Positions 14,574 to 24,094 of a DNA stretch of 64,000 bases are shown here, one piece after another. Made by a program: the position numbers and the translations under genes. Below the pieces are notes generated by a model. It ran no database searches, was not told the DNA's origin, and saw only the letters and a list, made by a program, of their open reading frames with translations. Source of the DNA: Klebsiella pneumoniae (GTDB taxonomy: Bacteria > Pseudomonadota > Gammaproteobacteria > Pseudomonadales > Pseudohongiellaceae); NCBI GenBank assembly GCA_945902215.1, contig CAMDML010000001.1, forward strand, positions 1-64,000, given 5' to 3'. Within the stretch, counting starts at the first letter, position 1; each line of letters starts with the position of its first letter.

Positions 14574-16640
14574 ATGACTGATCCGCTGTATTTTTCACGT
14601 TTTGTCTCACGCCTGGTCCCACGTCTTGCTTCACCTTGCCTGGCTTCCTGCCTGCTGGTTGTCAGTTTGGTGCTGCAAGCGCCCGCGGTATTGGCCGTGA
14701 AGAACATCCCCATCGATCAAGGCATGTACCGGGAAGTCCATGAAGCGCTCGGCATCGACGACGCGTTTGGGCGCTGGGACGAAACCGTGCGGCTGGTCTA
14801 CGATCCGGACGGTGCACCGAGCCGTTACACCAACAACACGCAGTTCCTCGCGCTGGTTGAGGATGCCATTGAGCAGTGGGAGAGAGTCAGTGGCATCCAC
14901 TTCATCATCACCGGCGTAGATGCCAGTGTGCCCAACGACCGCGGGCTTAATGACAATCAGCAGGACGGACTTGTACGTATCTTCTGGGGTTTGGCAAATG
15001 GCGCTGCTGGTCTCGCGGGGCCAAGTTACGGGACCTACGATACAAACAAGGGCTATTTCCCCTTTGACGATGGCTCGGTCGAACTCAACAACAGCGCTGA
15101 TGTCATCGATTCGGATTTTGAGTTGGTCGGCGTGTTGGCCCATGAACTCGGCCATCTGCTCGGACTCGGCCATTCCGACAATCCGCATTCAATCATGTAC
15201 GCCAACCCCTACAACCATTTGACCTATCCGCGCGAAGACGACATCCGGGCAATGCAAACCCTGTACGGAGCTCCCGCCACAGCCATTGATCCGGCCACTC
15301 CACTGGCGGCGTGGGTATACACGAAACCACCCGTGGCCAGCAGCTCCGTCACGCAGTTCCTGTTCAAGCCAAACAGTTTCGAGAACAAAAGTGCCTACCT
15401 GTCTTTGGGCAGTGAGACGATTACGAGTGTGACTGCAGCCGCAGTCGATAACAAATTCGTCAGGCTAAACCCCGGCGGCATCGGCAGCGCAAGCAGCCGT
15501 ACTGCGATCAACATCAATGCCACGGTTATCGTTGTGGACCCTTTCGGCTATGTGATCGATCGCCTCGGCTGGGAGCTAAAGTGCGCAATCGGTTTCAATT
15601 GTGGCGGCGGTTTCATCGGGTTGGTACAAACCCATGTTGTGAAAACCATGCCGGGCAACTGGAAGATCTATGTTGTCGATGAGAGCACGGGAGCGAGCAA
15701 TGCCAGACTGCTGCTGGAGATGACGCTGCCGGTAACGACAACGGGCAGTTACAACCATGCACCCACCGCGATACTAACGGCGAGCGCAGGCAGCACGAAC
15801 TCACGGGCTATCTTCAACTTGAGCGCCACTGATCCTGAAGGTAATAACATCGAGGTGGTCTGGCGCCCACCGGGAAAGAATGACTGGAACGGAGATTTTA
15901 CGATCGACACGGATATCCGCAACACGTTCGCGTCCGGCTTCTCAGCGTCTCGAATTTTTGACTTTACCCAAACAGGCACACATACCTTCTTTGTTGAAGT
16001 GCGCGATGACCAGCCGCGTTACAACGGTTCTGCTGCCAACAGCAGCGAAGCCGGCAGCGGTTTCCAGACTTTGTTGAAAGTGACAATTACGTTGCCGGTG
16101 ACGGCATCCTCGCTGCAAGTGGTGTCGACCCAGGCGGCCTCCAACAGCGGTTCGGGTGGTACCAGTTCTGCCGTGCTCACGGCAGTGGCCAAAACTCCGG
16201 TAACGCAGCAGTTCATCCTGACCAGTGACAAAACCCCAACAACTGCAAGCTTTGTGTTCGGCGCTTCCAAAGATCAGGGCGTGACGACGAGTACCACATT
16301 CACCACCGGGAATTCAGTGGTCATTGCCGGTGTCGTTAATCCGCAGGCAGCGGATGTCGGCAAGGCCGCCAACATTTTTATTGCCGTGCGTACGACCATT
16401 GCGGGCGTCGACACCTGGACCAATCGCACCAGTACCGGAGTCTTCGTGGCGTGGAATGGCAATATCGCAAGTTTGGTGCCGGCCGCCAGCGTCAGCAGTC
16501 TCAAGACCAGCGAAGCTTTCGAAATCTACAGTGGTACGATGGTAGCGGCCCAGCATCGCGTTTACATCGGGTACCGGCTGAGCAGCAGCACCGTGCTGCA
16601 CTATACGGGACAGGCGATGAGCCTGGCTGTAACCAACTGA
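14574..16640 (+). CDS. Secreted matrixin-like zinc metalloprotease
   Basis: The 688-residue protein (ATG at 14574; 14550 is an alternative) has a signal peptide with a long hydrophobic core ending near A-V-L-A. The catalytic site H-E-L-G-H-L-L-G-L-G-H (190-200) is the extended HExxHxxGxxH motif of metzincins, followed by the S-I-M-Y-A-N-P Met-turn and the matrixin-style R-E-D-D-I-R-A-M-Q-T-L-Y-G helix. The catalytic domain ends near residue 225. The rest is beta-rich, Ser/Thr-rich repeats, probably Ig-like or pre-peptidase modules (one includes A-T-D-P-E-G-N-N). No propeptide cysteine switch is seen. It likely degrades proteins outside the cell. Its 3' end lies 16 bases from sbcB. Confidence 0.8.
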   Translation: MTDPLYFSRFVSRLVPRLASPCLASCLLVVSLVLQAPAVLAVKNIPIDQGMYREVHEALGIDDAFGRWDETVRLVYDPDGAPSRYTNNTQFLALVEDAIEQWERVSGIHFIITGVDASVPNDRGLNDNQQDGLVRIFWGLANGAAGLAGPSYGTYDTNKGYFPFDDGSVELNNSADVIDSDFELVGVLAHELGHLLGLGHSDNPHSIMYANPYNHLTYPREDDIRAMQTLYGAPATAIDPATPLAAWVYTKPPVASSSVTQFLFKPNSFENKSAYLSLGSETITSVTAAAVDNKFVRLNPGGIGSASSRTAININATVIVVDPFGYVIDRLGWELKCAIGFNCGGGFIGLVQTHVVKTMPGNWKIYVVDESTGASNARLLLEMTLPVTTTGSYNHAPTAILTASAGSTNSRAIFNLSATDPEGNNIEVVWRPPGKNDWNGDFTIDTDIRNTFASGFSASRIFDFTQTGTHTFFVEVRDDQPRYNGSAANSSEAGSGFQTLLKVTITLPVTASSLQVVSTQAASNSGSGGTSSAVLTAVAKTPVTQQFILTSDKTPTTASFVFGASKDQGVTTSTTFTTGNSVVIAGVVNPQAADVGKAANIFIAVRTTIAGVDTWTNRTSTGVFVAWNGNIASLVPAASVSSLKTSEAFEIYSGTMVAAQHRVYIGYRLSSSTVLHYTGQAMSLAVTN

Positions 16641-16656
16641 TGCGCGAGTCCCGAGC

Positions 16657-18078
16657 GTGAACAGCATTCTCTGGCACGACTACGAAACCTTCGGGGCCGA
16701 TCCACGCCGCGACCGTCCCTGCCAGTTTGCCGCGCTGCGCACTGACTTTGATCTCAATGTCATCGACGATCCGGTCGAGTTCTTCTGCAAGCCTGCGCCC
16801 GACTTTCTGCCTGACCCCGGCGCTGTTGCAATCACGGGCATTACACCGCAGCAGGCGTTGGAGAAAGGTATCAACGAAGCCGAATTCTGCGCCCGCATCG
16901 CGCGCGAGTTCATGGAAGGCGGCACTTGCGGCGCCGGTTACAACAGCCTGCGCTTCGACGACGAGTTGACGCGCAATCTTCTGTACCGCTGCTTCTACGA
17001 TCCGTATGAACGCGAATGGAAGAACGGTAATTCTCGCTGGGACCTGATTGACCTGTTGCGCATGACACAGGCCCTGCGCCCTGAAGGGATCAACTGGCCG
17101 CAACGTGAAGATGGCAGCCCGAGCTTTCGCTTGCAGGAACTGACCGCCGCCAACGGCATTGAGCACAGTGGTGCCCACGATGCGCTGGCCGACGTGCGCG
17201 CGACCATTGCGATGGCGAAACTGGTAAAACAGCAACAGCCGAAGCTCTACCAATTCCTGTTCAATCTGCGTAGCAAACACAAGGTACTGCCGCTGCTTGA
17301 TCTCGCCACACAGGAACCTGTGCTGCACGTGTCGCGGATGTTCCCGGCGAGCCGCGGCTGTCTCGCGCTGGTACTGCCGCTGTGCAAACATCCGACGAAT
17401 ACGAATGGCATCATTGTCACCGATTTGCTGAGTGACCCAAGCTCCTGGATGAAGCTCGGTGCTGCTGAGTTGCGCGAACGCCTGTACAAACGCAGCGCAG
17501 ACCGCGTGGAAGGCGAAGCGCGCATTCCCCTAAAGACGGTACACATCAATCGTTGCCCGGCATTGGCACCGTTGAGTGTGCTGACACCAGAGGTCATTGC
17601 TCGGTACCAGCTTGATCTTGCTGCGGTCTATCGCCACCGTCAGGAACTGCTGGCAGAACCCGGTCTTGCCGCCAGATTGCGCGCCGTGTTTGACGAGAGC
17701 ACGCTGGTGCCGGAAACCGACCCCGATGCCATGCTGTACAGCGGCGGCTTTTTCGACGATCACGACCGCCGCTTGCAGGAGAAAGTGCGGCAACTACAAC
17801 CGGAGCAACTGGCCACCACGGCCTTTGCTTTTCACGACAAGCGCCTGCCTGAACTGCTGTTCCGTTTCCGCGCGCGCAATTTTCCTGACACCTTGAATGG
17901 TGAAGAACAGCAGCGCTGGCAGGACTACTGCCACGGCCGCTTGCTGGGTACAGTGCCCGGCGGATTGAATCGCACTGCATTCGAAGCGCAATTACTGGAG
18001 TCAGCGGCAAAGCTGGGCCCTGCCAACAGCGCGGCGTTGCGCCAGTATGCAGACGCGCTGTACCGGCGCTGGCTGTGA
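16657..18078 (+). CDS. sbcB: Exodeoxyribonuclease I
   Basis: Exonuclease I degrades single-stranded DNA 3' to 5' in recombination and mismatch repair. The 473-residue product (E. coli 475) starts at GTG 16657 and has the DEDDh nuclease residues: D-Y-E (Asp8, Glu10), Y-N-S-L-R-F-D-D, and S-G-A-H-D-A-L-A-D-V. The SH3-like and helical C-terminal parts are full length, ending in Q-Y-A-D-A-L-Y-R-R-W-L. The next gene begins eight bases after the stop, so the two may be co-transcribed although functionally unrelated. Confidence 0.95.
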   Translation: MNSILWHDYETFGADPRRDRPCQFAALRTDFDLNVIDDPVEFFCKPAPDFLPDPGAVAITGITPQQALEKGINEAEFCARIAREFMEGGTCGAGYNSLRFDDELTRNLLYRCFYDPYEREWKNGNSRWDLIDLLRMTQALRPEGINWPQREDGSPSFRLQELTAANGIEHSGAHDALADVRATIAMAKLVKQQQPKLYQFLFNLRSKHKVLPLLDLATQEPVLHVSRMFPASRGCLALVLPLCKHPTNTNGIIVTDLLSDPSSWMKLGAAELRERLYKRSADRVEGEARIPLKTVHINRCPALAPLSVLTPEVIARYQLDLAAVYRHRQELLAEPGLAARLRAVFDESTLVPETDPDAMLYSGGFFDDHDRRLQEKVRQLQPEQLATTAFAFHDKRLPELLFRFRARNFPDTLNGEEQQRWQDYCHGRLLGTVPGGLNRTAFEAQLLESAAKLGPANSAALRQYADALYRRWL

Positions 18079-18085
18079 ACCACCG

Positions 18086-19324
18086 ATGAAATTCAGGGAC
18101 ATCTTGAACAACTGCGGCCCCGGCATGGTAGTGGCGGCTACGGGACTTGGCGCGGGTGATATTGTTGCTGCAGCCGTGGCTGGCGCCGAATATGGCACCA
18201 CATTGCTGTGGGCAGTTGTCGTTGGTGGTCTGCTGAAGTTTTGTCTGAACGAAGGCATCGGCCGTTGGCAGCTCGTTACCGGCACTACGCTGCTTGAGGG
18301 CTGGATCACCCATTTGCCCAAATTCATCACCGGCTACTTCTTCCTTTATCTCTTGTTCTGGAGCTTCATGGTATCCGCTGCGATGATGGCGGCCACCGGG
18401 CTCGCCGCGTATGCGTTGTGGCCAGTGTTCTCGGTAACAACCTGGGGAATACTGCACGCTGTAGTGACCTTCGTTATTGTGTGGAACGGCGCATGGCGCT
18501 TGATTGAAGTGCTGCAGAAGGCGTTCATGGCGCTGATGTTTGTCACGGTTCTGGTTTGTGCGGCGCTGGTGCTGATGGATACTCCCGGCGTCCTGAGCGG
18601 CCTGTTCCGCCCCGGTTTGCCGGACGGCAGTTTGACCAGTGTGTTCAGCGTGATGGGAGGCGTTGGTGGCAGCGTCACCCTGATGAGTTACGGCTACTGG
18701 ATGCAGGAAGCCGGCTGGAAAGGGCAGGAGCGTATGCAGACCATGCGCTGGGATCTCGGCATTGCTTATGGGTTGACCACACTGTTTGCGATGGCAATCG
18801 TGGTGCTCGCTGCCGGCATCAAGCCCGAGGTGGTATCCGGCAACAACATGGCGGTGGCGCTGGCCGAGCAACTCGTGCCGTATACCGGGCCGATAGGCAA
18901 ATGGCTTTTTCTCTGGGGCTTCTGGGGTGCAGTAGCGAGCTCCATTCTCGGTGTGTGGCAGGGCGTGCCCTATTTGTTTGCCAATTTCCTGATTCACTAT
19001 TGGCCTGGTTCGCTAGCGCAGCGCAAGCCCACACCAGTGCTGGCGAACTCCAGCAGCATCACCCGTACGCCGGCGTATCGCTGGTATCTGACGGCGCTGT
19101 GTTTCCTGCCGATGCCACTGCTGGTGTTCGGGCGTCCGGTGTGGATCGTCGTGCTGTATGCCGTAACTGGGGCGTTTTTCATGCCGCTGCTGGCCACGCT
19201 GTTGCTGTATCTGAACAGTCCGCGCTGGTTGGGGCAGGCGAGCAACGGTCGAGTCATGCAGGCCTGTCTGTGGCTCTGTCTCGCGCTCTTCGGCTATCTG
19301 CTGTTCACCGCCCCCTCGGCATAG
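18086..19324 (+). CDS. NRAMP-related membrane transporter
   Basis: The 412-residue protein is almost wholly hydrophobic with about eleven membrane segments. The start N-C-G-P-G-M-V-V-A-A-T-G-L-G-A-G-D resembles NRAMP segment 1, where canonical metal transporters have D-P-G-N. Segment 6 reads V-T-L-M-S-Y-G-Y-W instead of the usual M-P-H. Both metal-binding motifs are therefore altered, so the substrate may not be Mn2+ or Fe2+. The ATG at 18086 is chosen over an upstream in-frame start because it gives the family N-terminus. It follows sbcB by eight bases and precedes an acyltransferase gene by 48. Confidence 0.75.
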   Translation: MKFRDILNNCGPGMVVAATGLGAGDIVAAAVAGAEYGTTLLWAVVVGGLLKFCLNEGIGRWQLVTGTTLLEGWITHLPKFITGYFFLYLLFWSFMVSAAMMAATGLAAYALWPVFSVTTWGILHAVVTFVIVWNGAWRLIEVLQKAFMALMFVTVLVCAALVLMDTPGVLSGLFRPGLPDGSLTSVFSVMGGVGGSVTLMSYGYWMQEAGWKGQERMQTMRWDLGIAYGLTTLFAMAIVVLAAGIKPEVVSGNNMAVALAEQLVPYTGPIGKWLFLWGFWGAVASSILGVWQGVPYLFANFLIHYWPGSLAQRKPTPVLANSSSITRTPAYRWYLTALCFLPMPLLVFGRPVWIVVLYAVTGAFFMPLLATLLLYLNSPRWLGQASNGRVMQACLWLCLALFGYLLFTAPSA

Positions 19325-19372
19325 GTAGAATGCCGAGTTGGTGTAAAAAACACCCCCGGGCGGTTTATCTAA

Positions 19373-20530
19373 ATGCATGATTTTGAAGATATTAGACCTT
19401 ATCGCGACGATGAGGTGCGGGGAGTTGTAGATGCGCTGCTGGAGGACCTCGACCTCTCTCACGCGCTTGGCATGTTCCGCTATCCCACCTTCTACCGCTG
19501 GTTCCCCGGCCCCATAGCCAGCCTCGTGCAATTGGCACTGAAGCGGGAACTGCGGCATGTGCAGCGCATCCATGATGTGCAGATCATCATTGAGAAGTAC
19601 CTCGACAAGATTATTGAAACCACCACCAGCGGTCTCACCCAGACCGGCCTCGACAAACTCGACACGAACACACCTTATCTTTTCATCAGCAACCACCGCG
19701 ACATCACGATGGATCCCGCGTTGGTCAACTACATGCTCTACCACTCCGACTTCGATACGGTGCAAATCGCGATTGGTGACAACCTGCTCAAGCGTCCATT
19801 CCTGAGCAAACTGATGAAGCTCAACAAAAGTTTTATCGTGAAGCGCTCGGTGCAGGGCCGCGACAAGCTGGCCGCGAGCAAACAACTGTCGGCTTACATT
19901 CGCCACTGCGTCACGACTGGGCAGAATGTGTGGATCGCGCAGCGCGAGGGACGCGCGAAGGATGGCGTCGATAAAACCGAGTCGGCCATCATCAAGATGC
20001 TGTACCTCGCCGGACGCGAACTGAGCCTGCCTTTGTCGCAGGCGTTGAATGAACTGCATGTTGTGCCAGTCGCAATTTCCTACGAGTTTGATCCCTGCGA
20101 CGGCGCCAAGGCCGCCGAACTGCATGCAATCGACACGCAGGGGCGCTTCGTCAAGGACGAGAACACCGACGTACAGAGTATTCTTGCCGGCGTCATCGGC
20201 AGGAAGGGCGCAGTGCATGTAACCTTCGGCGAGAGCATCACCGTGCACGAACCCGCTACTGCAGAGGGCGTGGCTGAACTGATCGATAGCCAGATCGTGC
20301 ACAACTACAAGCTGCATCTGGTGAACTATCTGGCGCTGGAAACGGTGCAGAGTAACTTCATGGACTTCGGCACGTTGCCGCAGATGTTTGGTCTTGCCGC
20401 CGAGGAAGTGCAGGCCAAACGCAATGAGCTCGACCAACGCTTGCAAGCGCTGCCGGCCGCGCTTCATCCCTACGTGCTTGCCATGTATGCCAACCCGGTG
20501 ATCCGCAAGACCGAGCTAGCTCGGGGATAA
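19373..20530 (+). CDS. PlsC-superfamily acyltransferase
   Basis: The 385-residue protein has an acyltransferase core with F-I-S-N-H-R-D-I-T-M-D-P (catalytic His and Asp; spacing is one residue longer than the textbook HX4D, as in related bacterial proteins) and I-A-Q-R-E-G-R-A-K-D-G, the acceptor-phosphate-binding EG(T/R) motif. It has no signal peptide and only weakly hydrophobic segments, so it is probably a peripheral inner-membrane protein. The likely reaction is acyl transfer to lysophosphatidate or a related glycerolipid. The ATG at 19373 is the only sensible start. The gene ends directly before an inverted repeat. Confidence 0.8.
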   Translation: MHDFEDIRPYRDDEVRGVVDALLEDLDLSHALGMFRYPTFYRWFPGPIASLVQLALKRELRHVQRIHDVQIIIEKYLDKIIETTTSGLTQTGLDKLDTNTPYLFISNHRDITMDPALVNYMLYHSDFDTVQIAIGDNLLKRPFLSKLMKLNKSFIVKRSVQGRDKLAASKQLSAYIRHCVTTGQNVWIAQREGRAKDGVDKTESAIIKMLYLAGRELSLPLSQALNELHVVPVAISYEFDPCDGAKAAELHAIDTQGRFVKDENTDVQSILAGVIGRKGAVHVTFGESITVHEPATAEGVAELIDSQIVHNYKLHLVNYLALETVQSNFMDFGTLPQMFGLAAEEVQAKRNELDQRLQALPAALHPYVLAMYANPVIRKTELARG

Positions 20531-20531
20531 A

Positions 20532-20623
20532 TGGGGTCAGAGCCCCGAGGGCGTAAATGCCCAATTTTTTCGAGCTATTTCCAGATAACCAGCTACAGTA
20601 GATAAAATTGGGCTCTGACCCCA
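20532..20623. repeat. Inverted repeat with GGGGTCAGAG arms
   Basis: TGGGGTCAGAGCCC (20532-20545) and GGGCTCTGACCCCA (20610-20623) are exact reverse complements separated by 64 bases. The element fills the gap between the acyltransferase stop and dinG. The core GGGGTCAGAG recurs in hairpins at 42702 and 62643, always directly after a stop codon. Confidence 0.85.
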
Positions 20624-20640
20624 ATTACCCACTCTGACCG

Positions 20641-22773
20641 ATGCTTTCCGACGACCTCAAACAGCTAATCCAGACCACCTACACGCAACTGCTTGATCGC
20701 AAGCAGATGCAGAAGCGTGGCGGCCAGAAACGCATGATCGCGGAAATTGCGAAGACGCTGGCCTCGGTGGAGCGGGATGAGGAGGGTAGGCGCTCGGGGC
20801 CCGAACCTGGTGTCTGCGTCGTCGAAGCCGGCACCGGCACTGGCAAGACTCTCGCCTATCTTGTGGCCGCCCTGCCGGTGGCCAAGGCGCTGGAAAAGAA
20901 GCTTGTTATTGCCACTGCGACCGTCGCCTTGCAGGAGCAGGTGTTGTTGAAAGACATCCCTGATCTGTTGCGTAACAGCGAACTGAAGTTCACGTATGCG
21001 CTGGCCAAAGGCAAAGGTCGCTACCTTTGCCTCGCCAAACTCGACAATGCGCTGAAGAGCAATTCCAGTACCGATGCGATGCGCGATCTGTTTCGCGTGG
21101 AAGTAAGGGATCCGACCACGCTGGACCGCACCCTGTACGAGAATATGCTCGATACGCTCGGCCGCGGCGACTGGCAGGGCGACCGCGATGACTGGCCCGA
21201 GTCACTCGACGAGGATACCTGGCGCGCGGTAGCGGTGGAGCAGGGGCAGTGTTCCGGTACGCGCTGTTCCTACTATTCCACCTGCTGCTACTTCAGCAGC
21301 CGCGCGAATCTCGACAAGGCCGACTGTATTGTCGCCAATCACGATCTCGTGCTGTCCGACCTCGCGCTCGGCGGTGGTGTAATCCTGCCGCACCCGGGCG
21401 AATCCATTTACATCTTCGACGAGGCGCATCAGTTGCCCGGCAAGAGCCTGTCACATTTTTCGCATTTCCTCCGTCTCGGCAGCAGCGGCAAATGGCTGGA
21501 GCAGTTCGCGGGCATCATGCAGCGTGTCGCGCAGGGTTTGCAGCCGGGCAGGCTTAATGCACTGCTCGGTGAAGCCGTACTCTTGTGCCAAACGCTCCGC
21601 ATGGGTCAGCTCGATTTGTTCACGGTGTTAAAGCAGTACCGCGACAAAGCTGAAGCTACAAACGGGCGTGGTGATGTGAGCCAGTTCGTGTTCCTGCGTG
21701 GCGTGGTTGAACACGCGCTGTGCGAAATGCTCGAACCACTGGCCACCGACTTCCACGAACTCGCCGGCCGGCTCGGCAAGGTAGCCGACGTGCTGAAGGA
21801 GTGCATGGAAGTAGATGGCGGTGAACTCGATCGTCAGCAGGCCGAAACATGGTTCCCGCTGTTCGGCAGTGCGCAGATGCGCTGCCTTGGCGCCGCCGGC
21901 TGTTGCCACGAGTTCGCGCAGCACGATGAGGGCGGTGATGCACCGCACGCCAGATGGCTCACGTACTACGAAAACATGGGCGATCCTGATATCTCCTTGT
22001 CGACTAGCCCGGTGCTCGCGGCTGTCGCACTGGAAGAAAAGCTGTGGGCTGAATGCTTTGCCGCAGTGCTGACCTCAGCAACACTCACGGCGCTGGATAG
22101 TTTCGATTTCCTGCAACGTCGCTGCGGATTGCCGGAGTCTACGGACTACCACCGCATCTCCAGTCCCTTTACTTACCATGAAGCTGCGAAGCTGCGTGTG
22201 CCGCGAACGGGCTTCGATCCATCCAACAACGTGGCACACACGCAAGCTATTTCTGATTTGCTGCCGCGCATGCTCATCGAAAAAGCCGGAGCATTGGTGC
22301 TGTTCAGTTCACGCCGGCAAATGCTGGATGTGTTGGGCCAACTTCCTTCTGCCTTCCGCCAGCAAGTATTGTGTCAGGATGATTTTTCGAAACAGGTGTT
22401 GTTGCGATTGCACAAGGAAGCGGTCGACCGCAAGGAGACCAGCGTAATATTCGGTCTCGCCAGTCTGGCCGAAGGCATCGATTTGCCGGGCGACTACTGT
22501 ACACACGTTGTTATCGCCAAGATTCCGTTCCCGGTTCCCACTGACCCAGTAGATGCAACTTTGGGGGAGTGGGTGAAAGCGCAGGGTCGCAATCCGTTTC
22601 AGGAAATCAGCGTGCCGGAAGCGGCGCTGCGCTTGATTCAGGCGAGTGGGCGGTTGCTGCGGCAGGAGAGTGATACAGGGACGATTACGATTCTGGATGA
22701 GCGCTTGGTTACGAAGTTTTACGGCAAATCTATTCTTGATTCATTGCCGCCGTATGAACGCGAGTTCTTCTGA
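20641..22773 (+). CDS. dinG: ATP-dependent DNA helicase DinG
   Basis: DinG is an SF2, XPD-like 5'-3' helicase that resolves R-loops and forked structures. The 710-residue product (E. coli 716) has Walker A E-A-G-T-G-T-G-K-T (62-70), a cysteine cluster C-S-G-T-R-C-S-Y-Y-S-T-C-C that would hold the 4Fe-4S cluster, Walker B F-D-E-A-H, and the C-terminal motif V-I-F-G-L-A-S-L-A-E-G-I-D-L-P-G. Motif VI Q-A-S-G-R-L-L-R is intact. The ATG at 20641 follows the inverted repeat closely. It appears monocistronic. Confidence 0.95.
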   Translation: MLSDDLKQLIQTTYTQLLDRKQMQKRGGQKRMIAEIAKTLASVERDEEGRRSGPEPGVCVVEAGTGTGKTLAYLVAALPVAKALEKKLVIATATVALQEQVLLKDIPDLLRNSELKFTYALAKGKGRYLCLAKLDNALKSNSSTDAMRDLFRVEVRDPTTLDRTLYENMLDTLGRGDWQGDRDDWPESLDEDTWRAVAVEQGQCSGTRCSYYSTCCYFSSRANLDKADCIVANHDLVLSDLALGGGVILPHPGESIYIFDEAHQLPGKSLSHFSHFLRLGSSGKWLEQFAGIMQRVAQGLQPGRLNALLGEAVLLCQTLRMGQLDLFTVLKQYRDKAEATNGRGDVSQFVFLRGVVEHALCEMLEPLATDFHELAGRLGKVADVLKECMEVDGGELDRQQAETWFPLFGSAQMRCLGAAGCCHEFAQHDEGGDAPHARWLTYYENMGDPDISLSTSPVLAAVALEEKLWAECFAAVLTSATLTALDSFDFLQRRCGLPESTDYHRISSPFTYHEAAKLRVPRTGFDPSNNVAHTQAISDLLPRMLIEKAGALVLFSSRRQMLDVLGQLPSAFRQQVLCQDDFSKQVLLRLHKEAVDRKETSVIFGLASLAEGIDLPGDYCTHVVIAKIPFPVPTDPVDATLGEWVKAQGRNPFQEISVPEAALRLIQASGRLLRQESDTGTITILDERLVTKFYGKSILDSLPPYEREFF

Positions 22774-22784
22774 CTTTTCTTGAG

Positions 22785-22998
22785 TTCTGGAGACCCACTC
22801 GGGTTGAACGGGGCGCGATGATGCAGTTGGGAGGGCCTGGCCGGGGATGTAAGTTTGCTCCGCCCTCCTGGCGGTCAACTTCAGCGCTCATCTTAACCCT
22901 TGCCGGGACTCAACCCGGCAAAGTTCGCCGCTCGCGGACGGGCTCCGCAAACTTTCATCCCCGGCCTCATGCGCCGAAGCCCTAAGCGGGTGTCCAGA
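22785..22998. repeat. Structured intergenic repeat, divergent third element
   Basis: The left edge TTCTGGAGACCCACTC (22785-22800) resembles the left edges of the repeats at 14031 and 25756. The right edge (22988-22998) is its approximate reverse complement. Inside, 20-bp arms at 22839-22858 and 22947-22966 are reverse complements with one mismatch. The interior differs from the other copies. No coding sequence is visible between dinG and the SMP-30 gene. Confidence 0.65.
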
Positions 22999-23007
22999 CC
23001 CCTGCTA

Positions 23008-24024
23008 TTATTTAGGCCTTCCCGCAAACCCCGCACTCTCCATCGGTATCGTATAAATCGTCATCGCAATATTGCGAATGCCTTCCGGTGTCGTCCACTG
23101 TTTGCCGTTCGGGCCGATGGCACCCATCGACGGCGCGTAAAGTGTTTTGTCATTGGGGCCCGAGAAGGCAACCGTGATCGCGCGGCGCGGAGTGGGGATC
23201 ATCCCGAGGTAGGTGCCGTCTTCAGCATGGACATGAATGCCGAGGTTGCCGGTGGTGTAGAGACGGCCATCGTTGTCGATGGTCATGCCGTCGCCGCCAT
23301 TGTCGCCGTTGAGCGAGCCGAACACGCGTCGGTTGGAAGCGCTGCCGTCGGCAGTAACATCGAACGCGAGCACTTCGGTGTTGTTGGTGACATAAAGCAC
23401 ACTGCGATCGCGGTTGAGCATGATGCCGTTGGAGAGGATGTCAGTGTCCGCAATAACCGCTATCACCCCATCCGCGCTGACATGCCAGGCGCCACCACTG
23501 GTGAAAAATGCGCCGCCGTTGCCGTCGTCGATCAGATCGTTGACGCGGCCAAGGGAAGCGCCGTTGGCGAAACTGTTGGCGAGCAGGCGGAATTCCGGCA
23601 GCAGTTGCACAATGCGCGTCAGTTCGTTGCAGCCAGGCAGTTCAGTGTTCAAGGGTTCAGTGCAGGTACGCTGTGCCGCAAACAGCCGGCCTTCATTGTC
23701 GAGCGATACGGAACCGGCGCCGTTGGTGTCTTCGATGGCCGTGTATTGTTTGCCATCGGCGGTTATCCGGATGATCTTGTCAGTTTGTTCCTGCGCAAAC
23801 AGCACGCCTCCGTCAGGTGTGCCGAGAATGCCGTCAGCGGAGAAAAAGTCAGCCCACATCACTGACCATCCCGCACCTTCGGCAACAACGCCGGGAATGG
23901 TGGTGATCTTTGTTTCGCGTTCACCGTCCAGCAAGACCTGGGCGTGACCGGACAAGGTGGTGGTAATGGAAAATATGCCGCTGAACAGGATGAGCAGGCT
24001 GCGTAGTGAGCGAAGTTTTTGCAT
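23008..24024 (-). CDS. Secreted SMP-30/gluconolactonase-like beta-propeller protein
   Basis: The 338-residue protein starts at the ATG at 24024, giving a signal peptide (L-L-I-L-F-S-G-I-F, cleavage near S-G-H-A). The mature sequence has propeller-type repeats with N-D-L-I-D-D-G-N-G-G-A-F-F-T, S-N-G-I-M-L-N-R-D and G-D-G-M-T-I-D-N-D-G-R-L-Y, the metal-site Asn/Asp pattern of SMP-30/gluconolactonase/LRE proteins. The family hydrolyses lactones or binds sugar lactones. It lies 70 bases downstream of cysC on the same strand. Substrate is unknown; a periplasmic lactonase would fit the nearby PQQ sugar oxidation. Confidence 0.8.
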   Translation of the reverse strand: MQKLRSLRSLLILFSGIFSITTTLSGHAQVLLDGERETKITTIPGVVAEGAGWSVMWADFFSADGILGTPDGGVLFAQEQTDKIIRITADGKQYTAIEDTNGAGSVSLDNEGRLFAAQRTCTEPLNTELPGCNELTRIVQLLPEFRLLANSFANGASLGRVNDLIDDGNGGAFFTSGGAWHVSADGVIAVIADTDILSNGIMLNRDRSVLYVTNNTEVLAFDVTADGSASNRRVFGSLNGDNGGDGMTIDNDGRLYTTGNLGIHVHAEDGTYLGMIPTPRRAITVAFSGPNDKTLYAPSMGAIGPNGKQWTTPEGIRNIAMTIYTIPMESAGFAGRPK

Positions 24025-24094
24025 GGTGCGGGTCCCCGAATAGTTATCGTTTTTTTGTCCCTGCCATGTGCAATTGGCCGGGGTTGTGGTGCTG

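Noticed and set aside
17594-18997. A 467-codon minus-strand frame across sbcB and the NRAMP-like gene
   Set aside because: It spans two real genes and is rich in His, Gln and Arg, typical of antisense frames in GC-rich DNA.
19013-20467. A 484-codon minus-strand frame opposite the acyltransferase
   Set aside because: The plus strand has the His/Asp and E-G-R acyltransferase motifs; the antisense product has none.
20532-20623. Rho-independent terminator for the acyltransferase
   Set aside because: The arms are 64 bases apart and no T-run follows; it is better described as an inverted repeat.
22900-23865. A 321-codon plus-strand frame across the third repeat and the SMP-30 gene
   Set aside because: It begins inside the repeat and is antisense to a secreted protein with a proper signal peptide.
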